A program made the translations under genes and the position numbers. A stretch of DNA of 64,000 nt from HLUCCA09 sp965277275 (lineage in GTDB: Bacteria > Pseudomonadota > Alphaproteobacteria > Rhodobacterales > Rhodobacteraceae), in NCBI GenBank assembly GCA_965277275.1, contig CBDICG010000002.1, positions 558,001 through 622,000 of the forward strand, in the 5' to 3' direction. Positions 35,344 through 46,200 of this stretch are shown piece by piece (position 1 is the first letter of the stretch; every line of letters starts with the position of its first letter). The notes beneath the pieces are model-generated. The model searched no databases. It was not told the origin of the DNA and saw only the letters and a program-made list of their open reading frames with translations.

Positions 35344-35795
35344 TCCGGCGCGTCCGCGTTTGCACTGGCGACCATCGCCAGCATATCGGCCTCGGTCATG
35401 GTCTTGCGCGCACCCGTGAAGGCGTAGCAGGCCGGTTTTGCGTCGATATAGACCTCCGACTCGAACGCGAGCCCGTCGAAGCTGTCGAGCGAACCGGCGC
35501 TGAGCGCATACATCCCGTGCATCGGGCCGGGCGCCGTAAGACGCCAAAAGAGCGACGAGCCGCAGGTCGCGCAAAACCCGCGCTCCGCCCACTCGGACGA
35601 GGCATAGGTCTTGACCGTATCGCCGGCCTCCCAGACGACCGCCTCGGCGGGCAGCTGGACACCCAGCTCGACCCCGCCGCTGAACTTGCGGCACATCTCG
35701 CAATGGCACGCCCCAAAACTCTGGGGTGGCTCGGACAGGCGGTAGCGCGCGGCTCCGCACAAACACCCTCCCGTGCCAGGGTTCACTTCGGCCAT
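35340..35795 (-). CDS. GFA family zinc-binding protein (second of two)
   Basis: The 151-residue protein has the same fold signatures: GCLCGAARY, ACHCEMCRKFSGG and FCATCGSSLFW. It starts 4 bases after the gltD stop and overlaps the next GFA gene by ATGA. Its place between the two glutamate synthase subunit genes suggests a link to glutamate or glutathione metabolism, which is inference only. Confidence 0.88.
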   Translation of the reverse strand: MAEVNPGTGGCLCGAARYRLSEPPQSFGACHCEMCRKFSGGVELGVQLPAEAVVWEAGDTVKTYASSEWAERGFCATCGSSLFWRLTAPGPMHGMYALSAGSLDSFDGLAFESEVYIDAKPACYAFTGARKTMTEADMLAMVASANADAPE

Positions 35796-35799
35796 CGGG

Positions 35800-37239
35800 T
35801 TACTCCGCGGCGATGGTGGTGCGGTCGGCAAAGCGCGCGAGGATCGCATCCGCCGCCTCGCGGCCGTCGCGGATCGCCCAGACGACAAGGCTCGCGCCAC
35901 GCACGATGTCGCCCACCGCGTAGACCCCGTCGAGCGCCGTCTCATGACTGCGGAAGTCGGCCTTGACGGTGCCCCAGCGCGTGACCTCAAGCTCGGGCTG
36001 ATCCCAGAGCGACTGCAGCTCCTCGGGCTCGAACCCGAGCGCCTTGATCACGAGGTCGGCCTCTTCGATGTAGTCCGCGCCCTCGATCACTTCGGGCGCC
36101 TGGCGCCCCGTCGCGTCCGGCGCCCCAAGCCGCATCTTCTGGACCATAACGCCCGTGACAGTGCCCGCCTCGTCGGTGAAGCCCTTGGGCGCGGTCAGCC
36201 ACTCGAACTGGACGCCCTCTTCCTCGGCATTGGCCACTTCGCGCTGCGAGCCGGGCATATTGGCCCTGTCCCGGCGGTAGAGACACTTCACGCTCTTGGC
36301 CCCCTGGCGGATGGCAGTGCGCACACAATCCATCGCCGTGTCACCGCCGCCGATCACAACAACGCTGCGCCCCTCGGCATCGAGCTCACCGCTGTCGAAC
36401 TCCGGCACCGCGTCGCCAAAGCTCTTGCGGTTGGAGGCGGTCAGGAAATCGATGGCGCGCACCACGCCTGCCGCGCCGACACCCGGCGCGTTGAGGTCAC
36501 GGCTCTTGTAGACACCCGTCGCGATGACGACGGCGTCGTGCTTCTCGCGGATCTCGGCAAAGGTGATGTCGTCGCCGACGTTGCAGTTCAGCTCAAACGT
36601 CACGCCGCCCTGCTCAAGCTGGGCGTTGCGGCGCATCACCACCTCTTTCTCCAGCTTGAACCCTGGGATGCCGTAGGTCAGCAGGCCGCCGGACCGGTCA
36701 TACCGATCGTAGACGGTCACCTGGACCCCCTGGCGGCGCAGCACGTCCGCCGCAGCCAGCCCGCCGGGTCCGGCACCGATGATCCCGACGCTTTCGGGGC
36801 GCTCCTGCGCCGGCTTGATCGGCTGGACCCAGCCTTCTTCCCACGCTGTATCGGTGATGTACTTTTCGACCGCGCCGATCGTTACGGTGCCGTGGCCGGA
36901 TTGCTCGATGACGCAATTGCCCTCGCACAGGCGGTCCTGCGGGCAGATGCGGCCGCAGATCTCCGGGAAGGTGTTGGTCGATTGGCTGATCTCGTAGGCT
37001 TCCTGCAGCCGCCCTTCGGCCGTCAGGCGCAGCCAATCGGGAATGTTGTTGTGCAGCGGACAGTGCGACTGGCAATAAGGCACGCCGCATTGCGAGCACC
37101 GCGCGGATTGTTCAGCGGCCTTTTCGCGGGCATATTCGCCATAGATTTCCTGGAAGTCCTGCGCACGCAGATCAGGCGGACGCTTCTCGGGCATCTGCTT
37201 GTCGACGGTCACAAACTGCAGCATGCGGTTCTGCGACAT
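35800..37239 (-). CDS. gltD: Glutamate synthase (NADPH) small subunit
   Basis: The 479-residue FAD flavoprotein passes electrons from NADPH to GltB. Two N-terminal Cys clusters for [4Fe-4S] (CSQCGVPYCQSHCP and CGRICPQDRLCEGNC), the FAD motif GAGPGGLAAADVL and the NADPH motif VIGGGDTAMDC are present. It is the first gene of the operon, with GGAGAGAGGGAGAACGCCC before the ATG. A divergent 212-bp gap separates it from uppP. Confidence 0.97.
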   Translation of the reverse strand: MSQNRMLQFVTVDKQMPEKRPPDLRAQDFQEIYGEYAREKAAEQSARCSQCGVPYCQSHCPLHNNIPDWLRLTAEGRLQEAYEISQSTNTFPEICGRICPQDRLCEGNCVIEQSGHGTVTIGAVEKYITDTAWEEGWVQPIKPAQERPESVGIIGAGPGGLAAADVLRRQGVQVTVYDRYDRSGGLLTYGIPGFKLEKEVVMRRNAQLEQGGVTFELNCNVGDDITFAEIREKHDAVVIATGVYKSRDLNAPGVGAAGVVRAIDFLTASNRKSFGDAVPEFDSGELDAEGRSVVVIGGGDTAMDCVRTAIRQGAKSVKCLYRRDRANMPGSQREVANAEEEGVQFEWLTAPKGFTDEAGTVTGVMVQKMRLGAPDATGRQAPEVIEGADYIEEADLVIKALGFEPEELQSLWDQPELEVTRWGTVKADFRSHETALDGVYAVGDIVRGASLVVWAIRDGREAADAILARFADRTTIAAE

Positions 37240-37451
37240 GGGCGTTCTCCCTCTCTCCGAGCGGCCCCATTACAGCACCCACAATCCGAAATAAAGTCAA
37301 AACTTCTGACCTAAATACGACTTTCTGCAAGTGCCAGTCAGGCAAAAAGCAACGTATGCGCGAAAATTAGGGCAGTGTTACTGACGCAAATGACCGGTTT
37401 CCGCCCGCTTGGCCCTGCCCTATACGGCGCGGGGGCAATCTGGCGGGGTCA
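37240..37451. promoter_or_regulatory. Divergent promoter region of gltD and uppP
   Basis: This AT-richer gap must carry both promoters. On the minus strand TTGACT (complement of 37295-37300) is a -35-like hexamer, but I cannot place a good -10. A short inverted repeat GTCA-AAACTTC-TGAC overlaps it and could bind a regulator. Confidence 0.35.
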
Positions 37452-38255
37452 ATGACGCTATTCCACCTTCTTCTTGTGGCCGTGATTCAGGGCGTGACGG
37501 AGTTTCTTCCGATCTCGTCGTCCGGCCACCTTGCCCTTCTTCCGCAACTGACCGGCCTGCAAGACCAGGGGCTGACGATCGACGTTGCCGTGCATGTCGG
37601 CACACTGGGCGCCGTCATCCTCTACTTCTGGTCCGATGTGAAAATCGCGCTGCATGGCACCGGGCGGCTTCTGCGCGGCAAGGTCGATACCCAATCCGCG
37701 TTTCTCGCGCTTTGTCTTGTCATTGCGACGGTACCTGTCGTGATCGCGGGGTTTCTTCTGAAGCTCTCTGGCCTCGACACCGCTCTGCGCTCGACCGCGG
37801 TGATCGGGTGGGCGATGCTGGTATTTGGCGTCGTCCTCTACTGGGCCGATACGCGATCCGTGCAGACACGGCGCGCCCCTCAGTGGACCCTGAGGGACGC
37901 AGCCATCCTCGGTCTCTGGCAGGTGCTGGCCCTGATCCCCGGAACGTCGCGCTCCGGCATCACGATCACAGGCGCGCGCTTTCTGGGATTTGAGCGTGTT
38001 GATGCGGCGCGGCTGTCGATGCTGATGGCGATCCCGGTCATAACTGCGTCCGGGGTCCTTCTGGGGCTCGATGTCGTCGCCGAGGCGAACGCTGCACTGG
38101 CGCGGGATGCCCTGATCGCGGCGGTCTTCGCGTTCCTCGCGGCCCTGCTGGCGCTCTTCGTGATGATGCGCCTCGCCACGCGGATCAGCTTCACGCCCTA
38201 CGTCATCTACCGGGTGGTCCTCGGCCTCATCCTGCTGGGCATCGCCTATAGCTGA
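37452..38255 (+). CDS. uppP: Undecaprenyl-diphosphatase (BacA type)
   Basis: The 267-residue integral membrane protein recycles undecaprenyl diphosphate to the phosphate for cell-wall carriers and gives basal bacitracin resistance. Both signature motifs are present: EFLPISSSGHL near residues 17-27 and IPGTSRSG near 160. About eight hydrophobic segments are seen. It converges with the RND permease gene with 8 bases between the stops. Confidence 0.96.
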   Translation: MTLFHLLLVAVIQGVTEFLPISSSGHLALLPQLTGLQDQGLTIDVAVHVGTLGAVILYFWSDVKIALHGTGRLLRGKVDTQSAFLALCLVIATVPVVIAGFLLKLSGLDTALRSTAVIGWAMLVFGVVLYWADTRSVQTRRAPQWTLRDAAILGLWQVLALIPGTSRSGITITGARFLGFERVDAARLSMLMAIPVITASGVLLGLDVVAEANAALARDALIAAVFAFLAALLALFVMMRLATRISFTPYVIYRVVLGLILLGIAYS

Positions 38256-38263
38256 GCGCGCGG

Positions 38264-41200
38264 CTATTCCGCCGGCGCGGCTGCGAGGTCCCGGTTTTCC
38301 CGCGGGCGGGCGGTCAGCACGAGGCGCAGCAGCGGTGGCACCGTCAGCAGGGTCAGGAAGGCCGACATCGACAGCCCGCCGACCACAACCGCGCCAAGCC
38401 CGCGATAGAGCTCCGAGCCTTCACCGGGAAACACGACGAGCGGCAGCATCCCGCACACCGACGTCAGCGTCGACATGAAGATCGGGCGGATCCGGTTGCG
38501 CGTGGCTTCCTCGATCGCGGCGACAGGATCCATCCCGTCCGTCCTGAGGTGATAGAGCGATTGGTGGACGATCAGGATCGCGTTGTTGACCACGATCCCG
38601 ACAAGGATCACGAACCCCAGAAGCGTCAGCATGTCGAGCGGCTGGGTCTGGAAGACGTTGAGAACGGCAAGGCCAGCCACGCCCCCCGCTGCCGCAACCG
38701 GAACGGAGATCATCACCACGAGCGGCAGCACGAAGCTCTCGAAAAGGATCGCCATCACCAGGAACACGATGACAAGCGCGACGAGAAGGTTGATCTGGAT
38801 CGCGCTCCACGTCTGCGAGAGCTGGTCCGCCGTGCCCGAGATCGAAAGGCGCACGCCGTCCGGCAGCCCTTGCGCCTGAAGCGGCGCGATCACCTCGGAT
38901 TCAAGCAGCTCCACCGCCGCTTCAAGCGGCAGCGCATCGGAGGGGCGCACCTCTAGCGTCACGGTCCGCAATCGCTCGAGATGACGGATCTCCGTCGGTC
39001 CGGCCGTGACCTGCACGGTCGCGAGCTCCGATGCGGGCACGATCTGGCCCGAAGGGGTCACGACGGGGAACGCGCCCACATCCTGCGTGCGCAGCCCGGC
39101 CAGCGCCTCCTCATCCCCTTTCAGCACGAGATCGAGCCGCCGGTTGCCCACGTTGATCTCGGCCACGCGCAGCCCGTCGTTGTAGGCGTCGACGGTAGAG
39201 GCAAGATCCCGCGCCGAGAGCCCGGCATCCGCCAGACGCACGCGATCCGGGATCAGCCGCACCTCCGGCGCGCCCAGCTCCAGCCCGGGGATCGGGCGAA
39301 ACTGGTGGCCCTCCGAGCGCGGCAACAGGCCCGCGATCATCCCCGCGGATTGCCCCGCAACCGACAGGATCGACGGCAGATCGTCGCCGGAGATGTTGAG
39401 CTCGATGGTGCGCCCGCCACCCACGCCCCGGCCAAAGAGCGAGGGTTGCGTCATGAAACCGAAGGTGCCCGGTTCGGCAAAGATCGGACCGGAGAGGATC
39501 GGGATGGCCTCGGCGACGCGTGAGCCGTCGACCGCCGCTGCACCGACGAAGCTGTTGCCCGGAGTGGCGACGAAGAAGAAGCTCTCGAGCGCCGGACGCC
39601 CGTCCTCGAGCTCCGCAGCAGGGCGGGCTTCCCACATCGGGCGCGCGACCGTCTCGATGCGCTGCGCGATCGTTTCCGTCGTGTCGAGGTTGTAGCCAGG
39701 CGGCGGGATGATCAGTCCGAACACGAGGTTGCGGTTGCCTTCGGGAAGGTATTCGAGCTTGGGCAGAAAGAGGACGGCCGCCACCGCCGCGCCCGTTCCG
39801 ATCGCAGCCACCATCGCAATGCCGACGGCCCGGTATCGCACCGTGAGGCGCGTGTAGCCCATGACAGCCGCGCTGAAGCCCCGCGCGAAATGGTCGATCC
39901 CCGGCAGTCGCACGGGCTTGGCCTCCGCTCCCGACAGCAGACGGGAGGACAATGCAGGGATCACCGTCACGGCCACGACCAGCGACAGCAGGACCGAAAC
40001 CGAGATCGCCACCGCGATGTCGCGAAAGAGCTGCCCGGCTTCGAGCTGCATCACGAGGATCGGGATAAAGACCATAACCGTCGTGAGCGCCGACACGAGG
40101 ATCGCGCCCCAGACCTGTCGGGCGCCCTCATAGGCGGCTTCGGCGCGTGATTTGCCCTGTTCGCGAAGCCGGAAGATGTTCTCAAGCACCACAATGGCGG
40201 CGTCGACGATCATGCCGACGGCGAAAGCGATGCCGGCCAGCGAGATCACGTTGAGCGTCCGCCCCGTCGCGGCCATCGCCACGAAGGTCGCGACGATCGA
40301 CACCGGGATCGCGAGGGAGATGACCAGCGTCGCCCGGGGGGATTTCAGGAACAACATCAGGACGAAGGCCGCGAGGAGCCCGCCGATCCAGATGTTCTGG
40401 GTCACAAGGTCAATGGCGCCCTGAATGTAGACCGTCTCATCGTAGACCTGCTCCATGATGAGGCCCGCCTCCGCGATGGGCCCCTCCTTGAGCTCGGCCA
40501 GAACGCGTTGCACCTCACCCATCGTCTCGATGACGTTGGCGCCCTGCTCGCGCACGATGTTGAACGCAAGCCCCGCCTCGCCACGAAACCGCAGGCGCGC
40601 CGTCGGGTCCTGGTAGGCAAAGCCCACCTCGGCCACGTCCCGCACCAGCACCCGCCCGAGCGCGCCTGTGGCGCCCTGCCCCGCGCTGCGCAGGACGATC
40701 CCCTCGACAGCGGCGACGGAATCAAGATTGCCCTCCGCGCGGACGACATAGCGGCGCTTTCCCTCCTCCACATCGCCCGCCGACACCGAGATGTTCTCGG
40801 AGCGCAGCCGGTTCACCACCTCGGGGATCGTCAGCCCGAAGCGGGCCAGCTCATCGGGCCGGATCACGATCTGCAGCTCACGCGACACGCCGCCGAAGAC
40901 ATTGACGGTCGACACGCCGTCGACACGCTCGATGGCCTCTTGCACCACGTCTTCCATGAAGTCGCCATAGGTCGGCAGCGGGCGCATGTTGCCCTCCGCC
41001 GCCCGGATCGTGACCCACGCGATGGGGCTGTCGTCGGAGCCAGAGGTGTTGAGCCGCGGCTCCCCGGCCTCGTCCGGATACCCACCGACACGGTCCAGCC
41101 GGTTGGAGACCAGAAGCAGGATCTCTCCCATGTTGGAGCCGATGGCGAACTCGAGCGTCACCTCGGCCTGCCCGGTTTGAGACCGGCTGGTCATGCGTTC

Positions 41201-41431
41201 GAGCCCTTCGAGCCCGCGGAACGCATCCTCCTGCGGGTTGACGATCTCCCGCTCGACCTCGGCGGGGGCCGCTCCGGGCCAGACCGTCTCGACCACCACA
41301 ACCGGCTTTCGAACATCGGGCGCGAGTTGCACCGGGATCCGTGTGAGGGCAAGCGCGCCGAAGAGGACCGCCATGATGACGACGGCCATCACCGCAACGG
41401 GGCGTTCAATGGAGAAGCGGATCGGGTTCAT
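38264..41431 (-). CDS. RND efflux permease, second system
   Basis: The 1055-residue pump has the standard 12-TM, two-loop layout starting MNPIRFSIERPVAVMAVV. TM4 carries GMIVDAAIVVLEN, with one Asp where most AcrB-like pumps have two, as I recall for some CzcA/MdtB-like members. TM10-12 include LLGFVILVGIVVNNAILIVHQ. It follows the adaptor gene by 37 bases. It is not closely similar to the first RND pump in this window. Substrate unknown. Confidence 0.93.
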   Translation of the reverse strand: MNPIRFSIERPVAVMAVVIMAVLFGALALTRIPVQLAPDVRKPVVVVETVWPGAAPAEVEREIVNPQEDAFRGLEGLERMTSRSQTGQAEVTLEFAIGSNMGEILLLVSNRLDRVGGYPDEAGEPRLNTSGSDDSPIAWVTIRAAEGNMRPLPTYGDFMEDVVQEAIERVDGVSTVNVFGGVSRELQIVIRPDELARFGLTIPEVVNRLRSENISVSAGDVEEGKRRYVVRAEGNLDSVAAVEGIVLRSAGQGATGALGRVLVRDVAEVGFAYQDPTARLRFRGEAGLAFNIVREQGANVIETMGEVQRVLAELKEGPIAEAGLIMEQVYDETVYIQGAIDLVTQNIWIGGLLAAFVLMLFLKSPRATLVISLAIPVSIVATFVAMAATGRTLNVISLAGIAFAVGMIVDAAIVVLENIFRLREQGKSRAEAAYEGARQVWGAILVSALTTVMVFIPILVMQLEAGQLFRDIAVAISVSVLLSLVVAVTVIPALSSRLLSGAEAKPVRLPGIDHFARGFSAAVMGYTRLTVRYRAVGIAMVAAIGTGAAVAAVLFLPKLEYLPEGNRNLVFGLIIPPPGYNLDTTETIAQRIETVARPMWEARPAAELEDGRPALESFFFVATPGNSFVGAAAVDGSRVAEAIPILSGPIFAEPGTFGFMTQPSLFGRGVGGGRTIELNISGDDLPSILSVAGQSAGMIAGLLPRSEGHQFRPIPGLELGAPEVRLIPDRVRLADAGLSARDLASTVDAYNDGLRVAEINVGNRRLDLVLKGDEEALAGLRTQDVGAFPVVTPSGQIVPASELATVQVTAGPTEIRHLERLRTVTLEVRPSDALPLEAAVELLESEVIAPLQAQGLPDGVRLSISGTADQLSQTWSAIQINLLVALVIVFLVMAILFESFVLPLVVMISVPVAAAGGVAGLAVLNVFQTQPLDMLTLLGFVILVGIVVNNAILIVHQSLYHLRTDGMDPVAAIEEATRNRIRPIFMSTLTSVCGMLPLVVFPGEGSELYRGLGAVVVGGLSMSAFLTLLTVPPLLRLVLTARPRENRDLAAAPAE

Positions 41432-41468
41432 CTGGGCCTCTTTGGGCTGGGGCCGCGTCGGCCGGTCG

Positions 41469-42707
41469 TCAGTTGGCGCGGGCCACGTCTGTGGCTGGGG
41501 CTGACGCCTCTGCATCCTGGCGGCGGCCGTCCTGCTGACCCTCGGGCGATGCTGGCGCGGCGGCCGGGGCTCCGGCCGGAGCGCTGGCAGCCCCATCGGG
41601 AGGGGCAACCGGGGTCGGAGCGATGTCCTGCATCGGGCGCAGGCGTTCGTTGCCGCGCACGACCACCTCGTCTCCGGGTGCGAGCCCGGACAAGACCTCG
41701 AAGCGATCGCCAAGCGCCTGACCGATCTCGACGAGGCGCGGCACGGCCTTGCCCTCCTCGGCCACGAAGACGCGCCACCCGCCCGGCGCCTGGATCAACG
41801 CGTCCTTGGGCACGGCTGCGACACTGCGCGGCGCGCTGACCGGGACGTTCAGCGTCACCGATTGGCCGACAGCGGGCACGCGCAACGCCTCGGTCACGTC
41901 AAAGCGGACGGGGCGCGTCCGCGTGGAGGCGAATTCCGTTGGCAAGACAGCCCGCAGCTGCAAGCCGAGCCCCCCTCCCGCATCGGTCTGGGCCTGAACC
42001 GGAAGCTCGGGCAGCAGGGCCTCAACGAAACGGGCAGGCACGTTCGCCTCGACCTCGACAGCACTTGTATCAAGGAGAGTTGCAATGGCACTGCCGGCGC
42101 TCACGAACTGGCCGACCTCTGTCTCCACCGTGAGCACGACAGCGTCAAAGGGTGCGCGAACGGTTGCGTTCTCCAGGTCATACCGCGCCCGTCGAAGCGC
42201 GGTGCGCGCCGCATCGACCCGCGCCCGCGCCTCGGCCGCCGCGCCCAGCGCTTCCTGAAAGTCGCTGAAGCGGTCTTCGAGCTGTGCTTCAGCGATGGCG
42301 GCGTTGGCGCGCAGGGTCTCGGCACGGGCAAAGGCCTTTTGCGCCCGATCCAGCCGGGCCTCTACGGTGGCAATCCCGGCTTCGGCGACATCGACCGACG
42401 CTTCCGCCTCCGCCAGCCCGATCTCGAAAAGCTGCGTGTCCATGCTGGCCAGCACATCGCCCGCGCGGACCTCGTCCCCGACCCGGAGCGGGACGGTCGC
42501 CGCGACGCCCGCAACCCGCGCGGCAACGCGGCTCTCCCGGCCGGACACGACCTGACCGAAGACAGCGATCGTCTCCGACATCTCCGTCTCGATGACCGTG
42601 TCCGTGGCCACGGCGGCGGGCCGCCCCTGAGCCGAGCCGGGCCCGGCCGTGGCCAGAGCCAGTGCAGCCGCCACGAGGGCCGCACAAAGGATGCTTTGGG
42701 CGCGCAT
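41469..42707 (-). CDS. RND periplasmic adaptor, second system
   Basis: The 412-residue adaptor has a signal peptide (residues 1-26, ending ATAGPGSAQG), the lipoyl halves RVAARVAGVAATV and APFDAVVLTVETEVGQ, a helical hairpin between them, and a C-terminal Ala/Pro/Gln-rich tail of about 60 residues. The ATG at 42707 follows AAAGGAGAACTGAG. It is co-transcribed with the permease downstream. No TolC-like gene is adjacent. Confidence 0.92.
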   Translation of the reverse strand: MRAQSILCAALVAAALALATAGPGSAQGRPAAVATDTVIETEMSETIAVFGQVVSGRESRVAARVAGVAATVPLRVGDEVRAGDVLASMDTQLFEIGLAEAEASVDVAEAGIATVEARLDRAQKAFARAETLRANAAIAEAQLEDRFSDFQEALGAAAEARARVDAARTALRRARYDLENATVRAPFDAVVLTVETEVGQFVSAGSAIATLLDTSAVEVEANVPARFVEALLPELPVQAQTDAGGGLGLQLRAVLPTEFASTRTRPVRFDVTEALRVPAVGQSVTLNVPVSAPRSVAAVPKDALIQAPGGWRVFVAEEGKAVPRLVEIGQALGDRFEVLSGLAPGDEVVVRGNERLRPMQDIAPTPVAPPDGAASAPAGAPAAAPASPEGQQDGRRQDAEASAPATDVARAN

Positions 42708-43226
42708 CTCAGTTCTCCTTTGCATCGGACCGGTCGCGATTAAGAGAGAGTTAGCGTTCCTGCGGGTATGTCCAGCACGACGAGGACAGCACGCCCCTGC
42801 GGAGCCACACGCACATCCAAGCGGAGCCGTCGCCCGGCGCGCCACGTCCCGCACCCGTGAAAACCCTTTGCGGACAAGAAGAAAGCCGCGGGCAACCGGC
42901 GGGCCTTTGCCAAGGGCGTCACCAAACCGCAGCCCCGCCCCCCCGCTCGGCAGGAGACCGCGGACAAATCATGCACCGCTGCGCAGCGGATCGCCCAACT
43001 TCTGACTACGCCCGATTGGGGGGTAGCGCGGCTGGCGTTCTCGCCAAAGAGTGCCCGGACGAACGAACAGCAAAGGTTGTGTGTGCCTAAGCACGGTGGG
43101 GATCGTGGTCGCTTTAAATCAAATTCAACACCTTCACCGGTAGGGCAAGGGGAGCCCGCGCCGCTGTCCTTGGGCGCAAACCAGGGGCACGCGCGCACGG
43201 ACCGGCGAAGTTAGCGGGAGCTCCCC
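42708..43226. other. 519-bp gap between the RND adaptor and the RTX gene
   Basis: I see no gene I can support. A minus-strand frame of 152 codons (42740-43198) is open but has many Arg and Cys residues, no family resemblance and no ribosome site. The gap should hold divergent promoters for the adaptor and the RTX gene. Confidence 0.4.
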
Positions 43227-46200
43227 ATGACGAACTACCCATCCGACACCGATGTCTCCTTCCTCGGCCTGATTGACGGGCTCGACCCATCGGTGCCGTC
43301 CGACGCCATTTCGGGCGTTCCAATCACCGGCACCGGCCTGCGCGGCCTCGCCTACGCGCCCGGCACGGCGATCTGGTCCCTTGAAACGCTCGACGAGCTC
43401 ATCGCAACGACCGAACCGCAGGCCGCCTTCGAGGTCGACAAAATCAGCTTCGCCTCCAACGACAGCGACACGTCACTGGCCGAATTTCTCGGGGACAACG
43501 GGCAGGTCACCGACGGCGACGGAACGATCGAAATGGGCCCGTCCGGGCTCGTGCTGACAGGCTACGTCTACATCCCCGAAGGCGATCACGTGATCTCCGT
43601 GCGGTCGGACGACGGCTTCGGCCTCCGGCTCGGCGGCGTCGACATCATGGAGTTCACAGGCACACGCCGCGCGGAGGAAACCTCCGTCGAGGCGACCTTT
43701 GAGGGCGGCCTTTACGAGATCGAGCTGCGCTACTTCGACGGCAACGGCGGAATGGCCCTCGGGATGGAGATCGACGGCTTCACCGTCGACGAGAGCGCCT
43801 TTTACGCCAGCCCCTCCGACTTCACCGATCCACCTGCCGATGTGCCTTTGCTCGACGTTGCGACGTACCACCCCTCTCACACGCTTGGCGAGTTGACGCT
43901 GGACAAGCCCGAGGTGATCGATGGCGGCCCCGGCAGCCAGACCATCGACGCGCTCGGCGGCGATGACACCGTGAATGCCGGCGACGGGGACGACATCGTC
44001 TTCGGCGGCTACGGCAACGACCTGCTCCACGGCGACGCGGGCAACGATCTTCTGGATGGCGGCTACGGCTCGGACCTGCTGATTGGCGGTGCCGGAGATG
44101 ACCTACTGGTGGCGCGCTCCGATGCCGGGGAACAGAAGATCGCCCAGCGCACCGTGATCCCCGAGACCCGCCCTGCGAACGACTACGTCAATCCTGATGC
44201 AGACAAGCTCTTCGGCTACGAGGATCAGCCTTTCATCGGCGACGACATCCTCGTGGGCGGCGCGGGGCGAGACACGTTCCTGATCGCGCCACAGATCAAC
44301 GCCATCCTGCCAATCATCGAAAAGCACGTGAAATCAGATGGTTCGATCCGCTGGGCGGGCGTGGCCGGCGAGAATGACTTCCAGCATGCCCATTGGGTCG
44401 ATGCTTTCGGGTTCGACCTCATCGCCGACTACAACGCCGCCGAAGACCACATCGCCGTCATCGGCCATACCGCGAACGTCTTTGTCGAGCACAGTGACTT
44501 CGATGGCGACGGCGTGACCGAAAGCATCGTCACCGTGATTTCGCAGCAGCACGGCAATGGCGGCGCCCATGACCGCGATCTGATGGGCGTGGTGTTCGTG
44601 GAGGGCGACCTCGTCGATGTCGAAGACATCCAGACCGACGCGAATGTCACCTACGGCGTCGTGGAGAACTACGCCGATGTCGCGCAGGCCATCCATCAGG
44701 TGGGCGACACCAAGTCCGTCACCGAAGGCGGCACGACCTACCACGGCTACGACTACCGCGAGGCGGGCGAAGAGACCGTGGCGCCGGCAGGCGCGCCCGA
44801 AGATCTGATGGACACCCCCTACTGGGCGGACGCGCAAGCCTACGTGACCGGGCCGGCGGCGGGAGACGAGATCGAGCTGACCCGCGATCCCTTCGACCAG
44901 CTCGGTTTCACGGATGCGCCCGGCCAGACCAAGACAGGCACCGATGGCGCTGACCTGATAGCGCCGGACGCCCCGCCAGCCCCCCCCGGCCTTCCCGGAG
45001 CGCTCGGTTTCTGGGCCCTCGGCGACGACACGGACGGCTCCTACGAAGACGGGCGAGGCGCGCTCGATTCCGCCCGCGCCTACACGCTCTACGAAAATCA
45101 GGCGGTCTTGCGCACCGGCGACACGACCGAGGGGCCGCGCGCGGGCACGTCAGCTCTCACGTTCAACGGAGAGGATCAGTTCGCCTTCCTGCCCCACGCG
45201 GATGCTTTCGAGGTCACCCAAGGCACGGTGGCGCTTTGGGTCCGGGCGGATGATCTGTCCCAAACAGGTGCTATCATCACGAAGGATGAGCGCAACGCCG
45301 GTGATGGTGGTCACATGCGCCTCGTGCAGTTGAAAGACGGCAACCTGCTCCTGCGAATGGCGACGGGCGATGGCGGCGGCAACGTCAGCTGGCGCACGAC
45401 AACGCCCATTCTGTCCGAAGGGGTCTGGGCGCATCTCGCCATCAGCTTCACGGCGACGGGTGTGACCGTCTACAAGGACGGCGCCGCCATCGACGACAGC
45501 GTCTGGACGCCCGAGGAAGGCAATGTGCCCAACCCAGGCGCCTACCTCGAAGCCTATCTCCTGATGAACGAGGAGCCATGGGTCTTCGGCGCCGATCAAC
45601 GCGCGACAAACATCAACGACACGGCCACGGTCTTTGCCACCGACGACGAGCATCTCGAAAGCGCCTTCTCGGGCGCAATGGCCGAGTTCGGTGTCTGGGG
45701 CGGCTACACCCCCGACGATGCCCTCACCCCGGCCGAGATCGCCGAGTTGATGGCGAACGGCCCGGGGGCTGCGCTGACCAACCCCTCCGGGCCACAACCG
45801 ATGGTCGCCTCTGACGACGCCCTGAGCGGCGGCGCGGGCAACGACACGATCAAGGGCGAAGCCGGCAACGACACACTTCTGGGCGAGGGCGGCGACGACC
45901 TCATTTACGGCGGCTACGGCAATGACAGCCTCGACGGCGGCGCGGGCAATGACACGCTCGACGGTGGTCGCGGCTCGGACATCGTGCGCGGCGGCGACGG
46001 CGACGACCTCATGATCTCTGGGGGCGACGTGGGCGAGGATCGCGCGGGTCAGCTCGTGCTCTACAACATGGGCGTCGACCAGCCGATCCGGCCCTTCCCC
46101 GATCCCGCGATCGACACTGCGCTCTACAAGCTCGTCGATTGGGTGGATCAGCCGCTCTACGCAGACGACATCTACTTCGGCGGCGCGGGCGCCGATCACA

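Noticed and set aside
42740..43198. A 152-codon minus-strand frame in the gap before the RTX gene
   Set aside because: No ribosome site, unusual composition with many Arg and Cys, and no recognisable domain.
43927..44108. Short regular DNA repeats resembling a CRISPR array
   Set aside because: They encode in-frame RTX nonapeptides with no constant repeat or unique spacers.
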